From assembly GCF_020400825.1 (NCBI RefSeq), contig NZ_JAINVH010000020.1, forward strand, positions 62,001 to 126,000: a stretch of DNA of 64,000 bases, read 5' to 3'. Below the pieces are notes generated by a model, which was not told where the DNA came from, searched no databases, and saw only the letters and a list, made by a program, of their open reading frames with translations. Shown piece by piece: positions 18,682 to 27,116 of this stretch (position 1 is the stretch's first letter; each line of letters starts with the position of its first letter). This DNA comes from Streptomyces sp. HPF1205 (GTDB lineage Bacteria > Actinomycetota > Actinomycetes > Streptomycetales > Streptomycetaceae). Made by a program: the position numbers and the translations under genes.

Positions 18682-18947
18682 GCGGCGTTCCTGGCCGAGT
18701 CCGTTTCGCCGTACATCTCCGCCTCGGCCGCGAGGATCTCTTCGTCACTGATCCTTCCGTGCCGGTCCTCGTGGTCGACGATCAGCGCGTCGAGCGCGTC
18801 CCGCTCGATCTGCCGTTGCACCGCGCGCTCGATGTACGCGGAAATGCCGCGCTTGCCCACGCGGTCACGCACGGCTTCGATGGTTCCCTCGTGCATGGAC
18901 ACCGAAACGGACTGCGTCGGTCCGCCACCGGGCTCGAAACTCACCAT
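18678..18947 (-). CDS. VapB-like antitoxin
   Basis: An 89-residue protein with an N-terminal ribbon-helix-helix-like region (QSVSVSMHEGTIEAVRDRVGKRGISAYIERAVQRQIE) and an acidic C-terminal half (DALDALIVDHEDRHGRISDEEILAAEAEMYGE), which would wrap the PIN toxin. It is first in the pair and overlaps the toxin start. No ribosome site precedes ATG 18947, and a TGC-TAGACT extended -10 ends only six bases before it, so the message is probably leaderless. It would be expected to autorepress the pair. Confidence 0.8.
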   Translation of the reverse strand: MVSFEPGGGPTQSVSVSMHEGTIEAVRDRVGKRGISAYIERAVQRQIERDALDALIVDHEDRHGRISDEEILAAEAEMYGETDSARNAA

Positions 18948-18953
18948 GGACGC

Positions 18954-18962
18954 AGTCTAGCA
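18954..18962 (-). promoter_or_regulatory. Extended -10 promoter element of the vapBC pair
   Basis: On the minus strand TGC-TAGACT, a TGn-extended -10 matching the actinomycete consensus TANNNT. Transcription would start at or within a base or two of the antitoxin ATG (18947), giving a leaderless transcript. No good -35 is seen; that position falls in the edge of the terminator palindrome. Confidence 0.5.
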
Positions 18963-18978
18963 AAAGTTCTAACAGAAA

Positions 18979-19024
18979 CGGCGCCGGTTCCCGGAGCACC
19001 GCGGTGCTCCGGGAACCGGCGCCG
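18979..19024 (-). terminator. Terminator of the ergothioneine operon (46-bp perfect palindrome)
   Basis: Two perfect 23-bp arms meet without a loop at 19001/19002 (core GAGCACCGCGGTGCTC). It begins 17 bases after the egtD stop on the minus strand and is followed by TTTCTGTT, so it fits an intrinsic terminator. It also insulates vapBC, transcribed in the same direction just beyond it. Confidence 0.75.
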
Positions 19025-19041
19025 GCCTCGGGGCGTCCCGG

Positions 19042-20922
19042 TCAGCTGGGTACCGCCATCAGCAGGGCGAACCGCCCGGCCGCGTCCGTCCACCAGTGGC
19101 GCACGGTGAAGCCGCCCTCCTTCAGCTCGGCGGTCAGGGACTCGCGGCGGAACTTGCAGGAGATCTCGGTACGCATGTCCTCACCCTGGGCGAGGTCCAG
19201 CGACAGGTCGACGTCGGGGATCTTGACGGTCTGGGCGCGGCGCGCGCGCAGCCGCATCTCGATCCGCTCCTCCTCGGTGTTCCACACGGCGACGTGGTCG
19301 AACGCGTCGGGGTCGAAGTCGGCGCCCAGCTCGCGGTTGATGACGTGCAGGACGTTCTTGTTGAACTCCGCGGTGACCCCGGCCGCGTCGTCGTACGCGC
19401 GGACCAGCGTTTCCGGGTCCTTGACCAGGTCGGCGCCGAGCAGCAGCACGTCGTCGCTGCTCAGCGCGAGCGACAGGGTGCGGTAGAAGGCCCGCCGCTG
19501 GTCCGGGTCGAAGTTGCCGATGGTGCTGCCGAGGAAGGCCAGGAGGCGGGGGCCCGGCTCGTCGGACAGCGCCAGGTCGTGCTCGAAGTCCGCGACCGTC
19601 GCCGCGACCTCCAGCCCGGGGTAGTCGCGGCAGATCGCCTCGCCCGCCTCGGACAGCGCGGCGCCGGAGACGTCCAGGGGCGCGTACCGCCGCAGCGTGC
19701 CGCCCGCGGTGAGCGCGTCCAGCAGCAGCCTGGTCTTGCGGGACGAGCCCGAGCCGAGCTCGACCAGGGTCGCGGCCCGGGTGAGCGCCGCTATCTCCGC
19801 CGCCCGGCGGCCGAGGATCTCCTGCTCGGCCCGGGTGGGGTAGTACTCGGGCAGCCTGGTGATCTGTTCGAACAGGTCGCTGCCGCGCTTGTCGTAGAAC
19901 CACTTGGGCGGCAGCGTACGGGGGGCCGCGCGCAGCCCCTCGCGGACGTCGGTGTGCAGGGCGTCGGTGAGGTAGTCCGCCGGGAGGCGGTCGTCGAGGG
20001 TGAAGCGGCTCGCGGTCATGGGCGGGGGCTCCTTGCGCTCGGGGCCGCGCGGGGGGCGCAGCGGGAGGATCCGGACCCCGGCCGCGGAGGCCACCAGCAG
20101 GCTGCGGTCGGGGACCTCGTGCCACTGGCCGGGGGCGTCGTCGGGTTCTGAGGCGACCAGGACCAGGCCGGGGCCGGTGCGGTACCAGAGCGTGTCGCCG
20201 TACGCGCTGGCGATGATCGCGCGGCCGTCGGTGAGCAGGAGGTTGAGCCGGGCGGCCGGCCGCGCCGCGGCGACCTCGCGGATCACCGCGGCCATCGCAC
20301 CGGCCGGCGGCTCGCCGCGCCGCAGCCGGCCGGCCAGCATGGCCCACAGCAGCGCGGAGTCGGAGTGCGCCTCCAGGGCGAGCGCCTGCGCCGGCGGCAG
20401 GTCCACTGCCAGCCGCGTCCAGTCGGCGACGGCCCCGTTGTGGCTGAACAGCCAGCGGCCGTCGCGGAAGGGGGCTGCCGCCGACTCGTCCTGGGTGGTC
20501 CCGGCCGTGGCCGAGCGGACCGCGGCCAGCACGGCCCCGCTGCGGATGCTGCGCGCCAGCTCGGGGAAGTTGGCGTCGGCCCAGATGGGCACGGCCCTGC
20601 GGTAACGGGCGGGGAGGGGGAAACCCGCCCCGCCCTCCGGATCAACGCCCTCCGGAGCAACGGAATTGGGCTCGGCGCCCTCCGCCCCGCCCCGACCGCC
20701 GCCGCCCCGACCGCCGGCGCCCCGGTCGTTCGCGGGGGCCGGCGGATCGGGCGGATCGGGCGGCTCCGGCGGGTACCAGCCGACCCCGAAGCCGTCCGCG
20801 TTGACCGTCCCGTGCCGCTGCCGGGCCGGCCGCCACGACTGCTCGTACAGGCTGTGCGGCGGCTCGGTGAGCAGCCGGGCCAGCGGCACCGGCGGACCGA
20901 GGTACGCGAGGTGGCGGCACAT
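19042..20922 (-). CDS. egtC-egtD: EgtC-EgtD in one reading frame (ergothioneine synthesis)
   Basis: A single 626-residue open frame joins two normally separate enzymes. Residues 1-301 are EgtC, a class II glutamine-amidotransferase-like hydrolase with nucleophile Cys2 (MCRHLAYLG), which removes glutamate from the hercynylcysteine sulfoxide conjugate; it contains a ~50-residue Gly/Pro-rich insert near residue 55. Residues 302-626 are EgtD, the SAM-dependent histidine N-methyltransferase (VELGSGSSRKT SAM motif, then FLGSTIGNFDP). No stop separates them. However, an AAGGAG lies nine bases before the ATG at 20019, so EgtD could also be made alone (19042-20019, 325 aa). ATG 20922 overlaps the egtB stop. 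Either a true fusion or a lost egtC stop codon. Confidence 0.85.
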   Translation of the reverse strand: MCRHLAYLGPPVPLARLLTEPPHSLYEQSWRPARQRHGTVNADGFGVGWYPPEPPDPPDPPAPANDRGAGGRGGGGRGGAEGAEPNSVAPEGVDPEGGAGFPLPARYRRAVPIWADANFPELARSIRSGAVLAAVRSATAGTTQDESAAAPFRDGRWLFSHNGAVADWTRLAVDLPPAQALALEAHSDSALLWAMLAGRLRRGEPPAGAMAAVIREVAAARPAARLNLLLTDGRAIIASAYGDTLWYRTGPGLVLVASEPDDAPGQWHEVPDRSLLVASAAGVRILPLRPPRGPERKEPPPMTASRFTLDDRLPADYLTDALHTDVREGLRAAPRTLPPKWFYDKRGSDLFEQITRLPEYYPTRAEQEILGRRAAEIAALTRAATLVELGSGSSRKTRLLLDALTAGGTLRRYAPLDVSGAALSEAGEAICRDYPGLEVAATVADFEHDLALSDEPGPRLLAFLGSTIGNFDPDQRRAFYRTLSLALSSDDVLLLGADLVKDPETLVRAYDDAAGVTAEFNKNVLHVINRELGADFDPDAFDHVAVWNTEEERIEMRLRARRAQTVKIPDVDLSLDLAQGEDMRTEISCKFRRESLTAELKEGGFTVRHWWTDAAGRFALLMAVPS

Positions 20923-22463
20923 CAGCGCGCCTCACCGTCCCGCGGCCCGGCCGCGGACCGCGCGGTGCGGAAGCCGGCGAAGATCTGCCGGCGGATGGGG
21001 TAGTCCCAGTTGCGGAAGGTGCCGCGGCAGGCCACCGGGTCGACCCCGAAGGCGCCGCCGCGCAGCACCTTGTACTCGGGCCCGAAGAAGACTTGCGAGT
21101 ACTCCTTGTACGGGAAGGCGGTGAAGCCCGGGTACGGGGCGAAGTCCGACGACGTCCACTCCCAGACGTCCCCGATGAGCTGCCGGGCGCCGCTGGGGGC
21201 CGCGCCCGCCGGATAGCTGCCCGCGGGGGCCGGCCGGAGGTGGCGCTGCCCGAGGTTGGCGTGCTCGGGGCGCGGGTCGTCGTCGCCCCACGGGTAGCGG
21301 CGGGACCGCCCGGTGGCCGGGTCGTGCCGGGCGGCCTTCTCCCACTCGGCCTCGGTCGGCAGCCGCCGGCCGGCCCAGCGGGCGTAGGCGTCCGCCTCGT
21401 ACCAGCACACGTGCAGCACCGGCTCGTCGGCCGGCACCGGCTCCACGTGCCCGAACCGGCGGCGGACCCACCCCTCGCCGTCCCGGGACCAGAACAGCGG
21501 CGCCTCCAGCCCCGCGTCCTGGACGTGCTTCCAGCCCTCCGGCGTCCACCACCGCGGGTCGCGGTAGCCGCCGGCGGCGATGAACTCCAGGTAGGCGCCG
21601 TTGGTGACCGGCACGGTGTCCAGCCAGAACGCGGGGACGTCCACGGTGTGGTCCGGCCGCTCGTTGTCCAGCGCCCACGGTTCCGTGGAGGTGCCCATGG
21701 TGAACGGGCCGCCGGGCACCAGGACCTCGCGGGGCAGCCCGGCCGCGTCGGCGGGCGCGGGCGGCGGCGCGGGCGCGTCCAGGACGGCCGGGCCCTCGCG
21801 GAGCTGGTGGGTGGCCAGCATCGTCTCGTCGTGCTGCTGCTCGTGCTGGGCGAGCATCCCGAAGACGAACGCGCCCGCCAGCAGCGGCTCGGGCCCGTCC
21901 GGGCCGGTGTCGGCGGCCTTGAGCACGTCGAGGGTCTCCTCGCGTACGGCGGCCACGTAGGCGCGGGCCTCGGCCGGGCCGAGCAGGGGCAGCGCCGGGC
22001 GGTCGGCCCGCGGGTGCCGGAAGGCGTCGTAGAGGTGGTCGAGGTCGGGACGCAGCCCCGGGCGCCCGCCGGCCTCGCGGACCAGCCAGAGCTCCTCCTG
22101 GTTGGCGATGTGGGCCAGGTCCCACACCAGCGGGGACATCAGCCGGGAGTGCTGGGCGACGAGGTCGCCGTCGGTCACCGCGTCGGTGAGGTGCAGGGTA
22201 CGGCGCCGCGCGGTCTCCAGCGCCGCCAGCGCGCGCGCCGAGGGGCCCGGCAGGCCGGCGGCGTCCGCGGAGGGCGGCGCGGCGAAGGGCGACACCGCAG
22301 CCTCGGAGGCGGGAGCCGCCGGAGCGGTGGTCGGAGCGGACGGAGCGGTGGTTGGAGGCGCCGGAGCGGTGGTTGGAGGTGAGGACGTGTCAGAAGTGCC
22401 TGGAGGGGCGGAAGTTGCACCACTCCGGGCCGTGCTGTGCTCGGATGCGTACGGGTTCGTCAC
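20922..22463 (-). CDS. egtB: EgtB, hercynine oxygenase
   Basis: A 513-residue non-haem iron enzyme that joins gamma-glutamylcysteine and hercynine with O2. The DinB-like domain carries the three-histidine iron site: His118 (DLAHIANQEE) and His207-x3-His211-x-Glu213. The second half is a formylglycine-generating-enzyme-like domain (PTEAEWEKAAR, GDVWEWTSSDF). GTG 22463 is chosen because GGAAGG lies seven bases upstream; a longer open frame has no ribosome site. The first ~70 residues are a Pro/Thr/Ala repeat tail (PTTAPAPPTTAPSAPTTAPA) not needed for the fold. It overlaps egtC by 3 bases. Confidence 0.93.
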   Translation of the reverse strand: MTNPYASEHSTARSGATSAPPGTSDTSSPPTTAPAPPTTAPSAPTTAPAAPASEAAVSPFAAPPSADAAGLPGPSARALAALETARRRTLHLTDAVTDGDLVAQHSRLMSPLVWDLAHIANQEELWLVREAGGRPGLRPDLDHLYDAFRHPRADRPALPLLGPAEARAYVAAVREETLDVLKAADTGPDGPEPLLAGAFVFGMLAQHEQQHDETMLATHQLREGPAVLDAPAPPPAPADAAGLPREVLVPGGPFTMGTSTEPWALDNERPDHTVDVPAFWLDTVPVTNGAYLEFIAAGGYRDPRWWTPEGWKHVQDAGLEAPLFWSRDGEGWVRRRFGHVEPVPADEPVLHVCWYEADAYARWAGRRLPTEAEWEKAARHDPATGRSRRYPWGDDDPRPEHANLGQRHLRPAPAGSYPAGAAPSGARQLIGDVWEWTSSDFAPYPGFTAFPYKEYSQVFFGPEYKVLRGGAFGVDPVACRGTFRNWDYPIRRQIFAGFRTARSAAGPRDGEAR

Positions 22464-22482
22464 GACATGCCTTCCGGGAGAG

Positions 22483-23847
22483 TCAGGCGCGCCGCAGCGC
22501 GTCCAGCTGGTCATGGGCGGGGCATCGGCCCCGTTCCGGGTAGCGCTCGGCGAAGTCGGAGACCGCCTGCCGCAGGGCGGGGGGTGCGCCGGAGCGTGCC
22601 ATCGCGCTCTCGGCCGCGGCGAACAGCGCGCGGGCCGCCTTGGCGAGGTCCGGGTCGGCCGGTCCGATCCGGGCCGCGCGCCGCCACACCTCGTCGGACG
22701 GCACGGGCTGCCCGTCCGCGCACAGCGGCTCGGTGATCGCGCCGGCGGTGTCGGCGGCGACCGGGTCGTCCAGCAGGGCGGCCGTCACGGCCGTCGCCAC
22801 GATCCAGTCGTCGCCGTCCTGGGCGTCGGTCATCCGCAGTTCCAGCCAGCCGCGCGGGCGGACCGGCGGGAACAGCGTGCTGAGGTGGTAGTCCAGGTCG
22901 TCCCTGGTGGGTGCCCGCAGTCCCGGCACCCCCCGCAGCCACTGGCGGAAGGTGAGGCCGGGCGGCGCCGACCAGTCCTGGCCGGAACGCACGGGCGGCG
23001 CCCCGGGAGACGCGCTCGCCGGCGAACCCGGTGGCGCGCTCGCCGGCGTACCGCCGTCCGCCGGTCCCGTACCGCCACCGGGCGTACGGATGCACAGCAC
23101 CCGGGCGTTGAGGGCGTACCTGGTCCACGCCTCCCGGGGATCGGGACGGTGGCGCGGATGGCGGGTGCGGCCGGGGTCCATCAGGCCCCAGGTGGCCTGC
23201 CGGGTGGACAGCCAGCCGGTGGGCCGGCCGGCCGCCAGGGGGGAGTTCGCGAACGCCGCGACGAGCACCGGCCCGATCCGGTGGGCCAGCGCCCAGCGGT
23301 TGCGGTAGCCGGTGACGCCCGCGCTGTCGTCCCCGCTGTCCAGGTTGACCTGCAGGGACGCCGTGCGGCGCATCATGGTGCGGCCCCAGGGGCCCTCGCG
23401 GTCGAAGAAGATCTCCATCGCCCGGTAGCGGGGATGGTCGAGTACGCGGGGCGGCTCGCGGTAGGGGTCGAGGCCGCGGCCGACGAGCACGAGCCCGGCC
23501 GCGTTCACGGCCCGCCGCAGTACGGCCAGGTCCTCGGCCATCGCCTCGACACACGCGGCCAGGGTGGGGGCGGGCGGGGAGCTGAGCTCCACCTGGCCGC
23601 CCGGCTCACGGGTGAGCCTGCTGCCCCGGGGGAACGCCCCGGGGGTCTCGACCGGCGCGAGGGCCGCGTCCAGCCGGTCGACGGGTATCAGTGCGCGGGG
23701 ATCGGAGCGGTCCTGAACGAGCCACTCCAGCTCCACGCCGGTCCGTGCGGGAGGACCGGTCTTGAAGCAGACGCCGTGCACATGGGCCTCCGCCTCGTCC
23801 TCCTTGAGTTTCCCGAGGTCTTCGAGGTCTCCCAGGTCAGCTTCCAT
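22483..23847 (-). CDS. egtA: EgtA, glutamate-cysteine ligase
   Basis: A 454-residue GCS2-family ligase that makes gamma-glutamylcysteine for ergothioneine. Recognisable stretches are GVELEWLV, SRLTREPGGQVELSSPPAPTLAAC and TMMRRTASLQVNLDSGDD (ATP/glutamate binding). A Gly/Pro/Ser-rich loop (~residues 265-295) interrupts the C-terminal half. ATG 23847 has an almost perfect ribosome site (AGGAGGTGG) five bases upstream. First gene of egtA-B-C/D; no egtE homologue is present in the cluster. Confidence 0.93.
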   Translation of the reverse strand: MEADLGDLEDLGKLKEDEAEAHVHGVCFKTGPPARTGVELEWLVQDRSDPRALIPVDRLDAALAPVETPGAFPRGSRLTREPGGQVELSSPPAPTLAACVEAMAEDLAVLRRAVNAAGLVLVGRGLDPYREPPRVLDHPRYRAMEIFFDREGPWGRTMMRRTASLQVNLDSGDDSAGVTGYRNRWALAHRIGPVLVAAFANSPLAAGRPTGWLSTRQATWGLMDPGRTRHPRHRPDPREAWTRYALNARVLCIRTPGGGTGPADGGTPASAPPGSPASASPGAPPVRSGQDWSAPPGLTFRQWLRGVPGLRAPTRDDLDYHLSTLFPPVRPRGWLELRMTDAQDGDDWIVATAVTAALLDDPVAADTAGAITEPLCADGQPVPSDEVWRRAARIGPADPDLAKAARALFAAAESAMARSGAPPALRQAVSDFAERYPERGRCPAHDQLDALRRA

Positions 23848-24261
23848 CGATCCACCTCCTCTCGTTCCACCGGGGTTTCCGGGGTCCGGGATTTTCCCGG
23901 AAGGGGACTACCCAGAAGCGAGGACATGTCACCTGTTGCCGCCGTGAGTTTAAAACGGTCCGATTCCGGATGGTCTTACGTCACAGTGAACGTTGGCCGA
24001 GCCCGGATCGTTCAAACATTCGAAACCGATGTGTCATCCTTTCGGGTAGGGCATAAGACATAAAAACCGGTAATCGGGATTATAGGGGCGCGCGTTGGCG
24101 GCGGCCTGGTGTAAGGCGATGCCCCGGCGGTGATCCACAGCCGACCGGCTACGCTGCCCGTGTAGGCAATGCCGTCGAAAGGCCATCGCCCACCACGTCA
24201 GAGCAGCGCGTGCCACCACCTCGGACCTCGCCAGTGCCAGATCTGCGACAGGAGACCTCTC
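23848..24261. other. Divergent intergenic region, egtA / polyprenyl synthase
   Basis: A gene-free stretch of 414 bases between two divergent genes. The part 23945-24085 is unusually AT-rich for this genome (TTTAAAA, CATAAGACATAAAAA), as expected of promoter DNA. An imperfect inverted repeat lies at 24007-24030 (ATCGTTC ... GAAACCGAT). I could not fix the two promoters with confidence and see no open frame with a ribosome site. Confidence 0.5.
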
Positions 24262-25281
24262 GTGACCGTCGTCGGGCCCTTCGGGCTGAGCGTGTGGGAC
24301 GAGACCCTTGAGGCCGACATCCAGGCCGGTCTGTCGGCCGTGGAGGAGGGCCTGCTGGAGGCCACCAAGAGCGATGTGCCGTTCATCACGGATGTGGGCC
24401 GGCACCTGCTGCGGGCCGGCGGCAAACGGTTCCGGCCACTGCTGGTGCTGCTCGGCGCCCAGTTCGGCGACCCGCACGCGCCCGGCGTGGTGCCCTCCGC
24501 CGTCGTCGTCGAGCTGACCCACCTGGCCACCCTCTACCACGACGACGTGATGGACGAGGCCGCGGTCCGCCGCGGGGTGCCCAGCGCCAACGCCCGCTGG
24601 GGCAACTCGGTGGCCGTCCTGACCGGCGACTTCCTCTTCTCCCGGGCCTCCCACATCCTCGCCGACCTCGGCCCCGAGGCGGTCCGCGTCCAGGCCGAGG
24701 CGTTCGAGCGCCTGGTCACCGGCCAGATCATGGAGACCGTCGGCCCGCGCGACGAGCGCGACCCGATCGACCACTACCTGGAGGTGCTGGCCGGCAAGAC
24801 CAGCTCCCTCATGGCGGTCTCCGGCCGGTTCGGCGCGATGATGTCGGGCGCCGACGAGTCGGCGGTCAGCATCCTCACCCAGTACGGGGAGCGGATCGGC
24901 ATCGCCTTCCAGCTCGCCGACGACGTCCTGGACATCGCCAGCGACAGCCACGAGTCCGGCAAGACCCCCGGCACCGACCTGCGCGAGGGCATCCCCACCC
25001 TGCCGGTGCTGTACGTGCGGCGGTGGCGCGCGCAGGGCCTGGCCGCCGGCTCGGCCGCCGACCGGCGGCTGAACGAACTGCTCGACGGCGACCTCACCGA
25101 CGACGCCCGGCACGCCGAGGCGCTGGAACTCCTGCGCGCCCACCCGGCCCTGGAGCAGGCCCGCCGCGACACCCTCCGCTACGCCGAGGAGGCCCGCGCC
25201 GCCCTGGCCCCGCTCCCCGACATCCCGGCCAAGCGCGCCCTGGCCGGCCTGTGCGAGGTCGTCGTCCACCGCACGGGCTGA
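24262..25281 (+). CDS. Long-chain polyprenyl diphosphate synthase
   Basis: A 339-residue trans-prenyltransferase that condenses IPP onto allylic diphosphates. Both Asp-rich motifs are present: Asp94-Asp95-x2-Asp98 (YHDDVMDEA) and Asp220-Asp221-x2-Asp224 (FQLADDVLDI), plus the GGKRFRP IPP-binding motif at 53-59. GTG 24262 follows AGGAG by eight bases. Bulky residues are absent upstream of the first Asp motif (THLATLYHDD), which favours a long product, most likely the menaquinone side chain used by complex I encoded nearby. Product length is inference. Confidence 0.9.
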   Translation: MTVVGPFGLSVWDETLEADIQAGLSAVEEGLLEATKSDVPFITDVGRHLLRAGGKRFRPLLVLLGAQFGDPHAPGVVPSAVVVELTHLATLYHDDVMDEAAVRRGVPSANARWGNSVAVLTGDFLFSRASHILADLGPEAVRVQAEAFERLVTGQIMETVGPRDERDPIDHYLEVLAGKTSSLMAVSGRFGAMMSGADESAVSILTQYGERIGIAFQLADDVLDIASDSHESGKTPGTDLREGIPTLPVLYVRRWRAQGLAAGSAADRRLNELLDGDLTDDARHAEALELLRAHPALEQARRDTLRYAEEARAALAPLPDIPAKRALAGLCEVVVHRTG

Positions 25282-25731
25282 GGCCACCGCAGGGACTGAG
25301 CCCCCACCGCGCCGGCCGATCCCACCGCGCCGACCGCCGGCCCGGTCCGCCCGCACGTACCCGGTCCGCCCGCAGGTACCCGGTCCGCCCGCACGTACCC
25401 GGTCCGCCGCCACGGCCGCTGACCGTCCCGCCGGCTGAGGGGCCGCCAACTTGCCGCGCCCGTACCCCGATCGGCCTCGGGGACGGTCCCTGAGGCGGCC
25501 TCGGGGTCGGACTGCTCCCACCCGCGTACCCCCTCGGGACGCGTCATACCGCGGGTGTACGAAGGGTTGGGCCCGGTGGCTGATGTCCCGGGGCGGCCGA
25601 TTTGGTCCCATGGAGACACCACTTCGGGGCGGACCGGGGCGACAATGTCCTGGGGAGTGGACGAGTGCGACCGGCGCGCGGCCAAGGCGCGCCCGCAGAC
25701 GACCGCCGCTGACGACGGAGGTAGAGACGCA
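25282..25731. other. 450-base intergenic region with short tandem repeats
   Basis: No credible gene. It holds a 19-bp tandem repeat (25342-25408, listed separately), which could also disturb or terminate transcription from the upstream synthase gene. The last 100 bases must contain the promoter and leader of the LolA-like gene. GACGGAGG lies just before its start. Confidence 0.5.
25342..25408. repeat. Tandem 19-bp repeat, 3.5 copies
   Basis: Unit CCGGTCCGCCCGCACGTAC at 25342-25360, 25361-25379 (one mismatch, GCAGGTAC) and 25380-25398, followed by a partial fourth copy. Each unit includes GTAC, and the repeat is in non-coding DNA. Confidence 0.85.
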
Positions 25732-26991
25732 ATGGCACGGATCCAACCGGCACAGTACGACCCGCACGAGGACGAGGGCGGCGGGGGAGGGCGCGGCCGC
25801 AGGGCCGCCCGCTACGCCGTGCCGGTAGCGGTCGTCGGCGTGGCCGCGGCGACCATCGGCCTGGTCCCGGCGCTCGCCGACAGCGGCGACCCCTCCCTGC
25901 CCTCGATCACCGCCCAGCAGCTCCTGGCCGACATGATGGGGTCCAAGGTCCAGGCGGTCGACGGCACGGTCAAGGTCACCACCGACCTCGGCCTGCCCTC
26001 GGCGCTGTCGGGCGGCGCCGCGGGCAGCCTGTTCGGGGGCGCGGGGGCTCCCGGGACGGCGGGCGGCGACCGCACCTCACCGGCCGCGCCGCAGGCCCGG
26101 CTCACCCAGCTCCTGGTCGGAACCCACACCCTGCACGTGTCCGCCGACGGCCCGGACAAGCAGAAGGTCTCGCTCATCGAGCCGGCCGCCGAGTACAGCC
26201 TGATCCGCAACGGCACCCAGCTGTGGGCCTACGACAGCCGGTCGGACCAGGCGTACCACCAGACGCTGCCCGCCCAGCGCGGCCAGGAGCAGCGCCGCAC
26301 GCCGGAGAACCTCCCGGCCACCCCGCAGGACGCCGCCCGGCAGTTCCTCAAGGCCGCCGACGGCACCGCGTCGATCACCGTGGACGGCACCGCCCGGGTC
26401 GCCGGCCACAGCGCGTACGAACTGGTGGTGCGCCCGCGGCACGCGGACACCACCACCGTCGGCGCGATACGCGTCGCCGTGGACGCCAGGACCTGGGTGC
26501 CGCTCAAGGTCACCGTGGACCCGCGCGGCGGCGGCAAGGCCGTCTTCGACATCGGCTACACCAAGGTCGGCTTCGCCGAGCCGGCCGCGAGCACCTTCGA
26601 CTTCACCCCGCCCAAGGGCGTGAAGGTCACCGAGGGCCCCGGCCACGCCGGCCACGCCGCCGGCCAGGCCGGCCCGCGCGCCGGCCAGGAGATGCGCCCG
26701 GACGGCCGCACCGGCGGCACCACCGTCATCGGCAAGGGCTGGGACTCCATCGTGGTGGTCAAGAAGGCCGGCGGCCTGCCCTCCGGCGCCGGGCACAACG
26801 GCAAGGACCGGGCGAACGGGCTGCTGAACGACTTCGGCAAGCGGGTCAGCGGCGGCTTCGGCTCCGGCACCCTCTTCCACACCCGCCTGGTCAACGTCCT
26901 GATGACCGACAACGGCACGGTGTACGCGGGCGCGGTCACCCAGTCCGCCCTGACGGACGCGGCCGACGCGGCCGCCGCGGCCGGGAAGTAG
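25732..26991 (+). CDS. LolA-like/DUF2092-type secreted or membrane-anchored protein
   Basis: A 419-residue protein. Residues ~22-50 form a basic-then-hydrophobic signal or anchor (RRAARYAVPVAVVGVAAATIGLVPALA). The outside part resembles actinobacterial outer-membrane-lipoprotein-carrier (LolA/LppX-like) beta-folds: QQLLADMMGSKVQAVDGTVKV, QKVSLIEPAAEYSLIRNGTQLWAYD and FDIGYTKVGFAEPAASTFDFTPPKG. ATG 25732 follows GGAGG. It is directly followed (125 bases) by an ABC exporter, and may pass a lipid or other hydrophobic ligand to it; that link is inference. A Gly/His-rich segment lies near residues 305-330. Confidence 0.75.
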   Translation: MARIQPAQYDPHEDEGGGGGRGRRAARYAVPVAVVGVAAATIGLVPALADSGDPSLPSITAQQLLADMMGSKVQAVDGTVKVTTDLGLPSALSGGAAGSLFGGAGAPGTAGGDRTSPAAPQARLTQLLVGTHTLHVSADGPDKQKVSLIEPAAEYSLIRNGTQLWAYDSRSDQAYHQTLPAQRGQEQRRTPENLPATPQDAARQFLKAADGTASITVDGTARVAGHSAYELVVRPRHADTTTVGAIRVAVDARTWVPLKVTVDPRGGGKAVFDIGYTKVGFAEPAASTFDFTPPKGVKVTEGPGHAGHAAGQAGPRAGQEMRPDGRTGGTTVIGKGWDSIVVVKKAGGLPSGAGHNGKDRANGLLNDFGKRVSGGFGSGTLFHTRLVNVLMTDNGTVYAGAVTQSALTDAADAAAAAGK

Positions 26992-27060
26992 GCTCCGGGA
27001 CACCGTCCGGCGGGCCCCGCCCGGGGCCCGCCGGACCCCGGTGAAGGAGCGCCGGAGCCG

Positions 27061-27100
27061 CACCACTCAGCACCACTCAGCACCACTCAGCACGTCTCAG
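27061..27100. repeat. Tandem 10-bp repeat before the ABC ATPase gene
   Basis: CACCACTCAG three times (27061-27090) followed by the variant CACGTCTCAG. It ends 16 bases before the ATPase start codon, just ahead of its GAGGAG ribosome site, so it is within the likely leader. Confidence 0.85.
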
Positions 27101-27116
27101 CACGTCGAGGAGCGTC

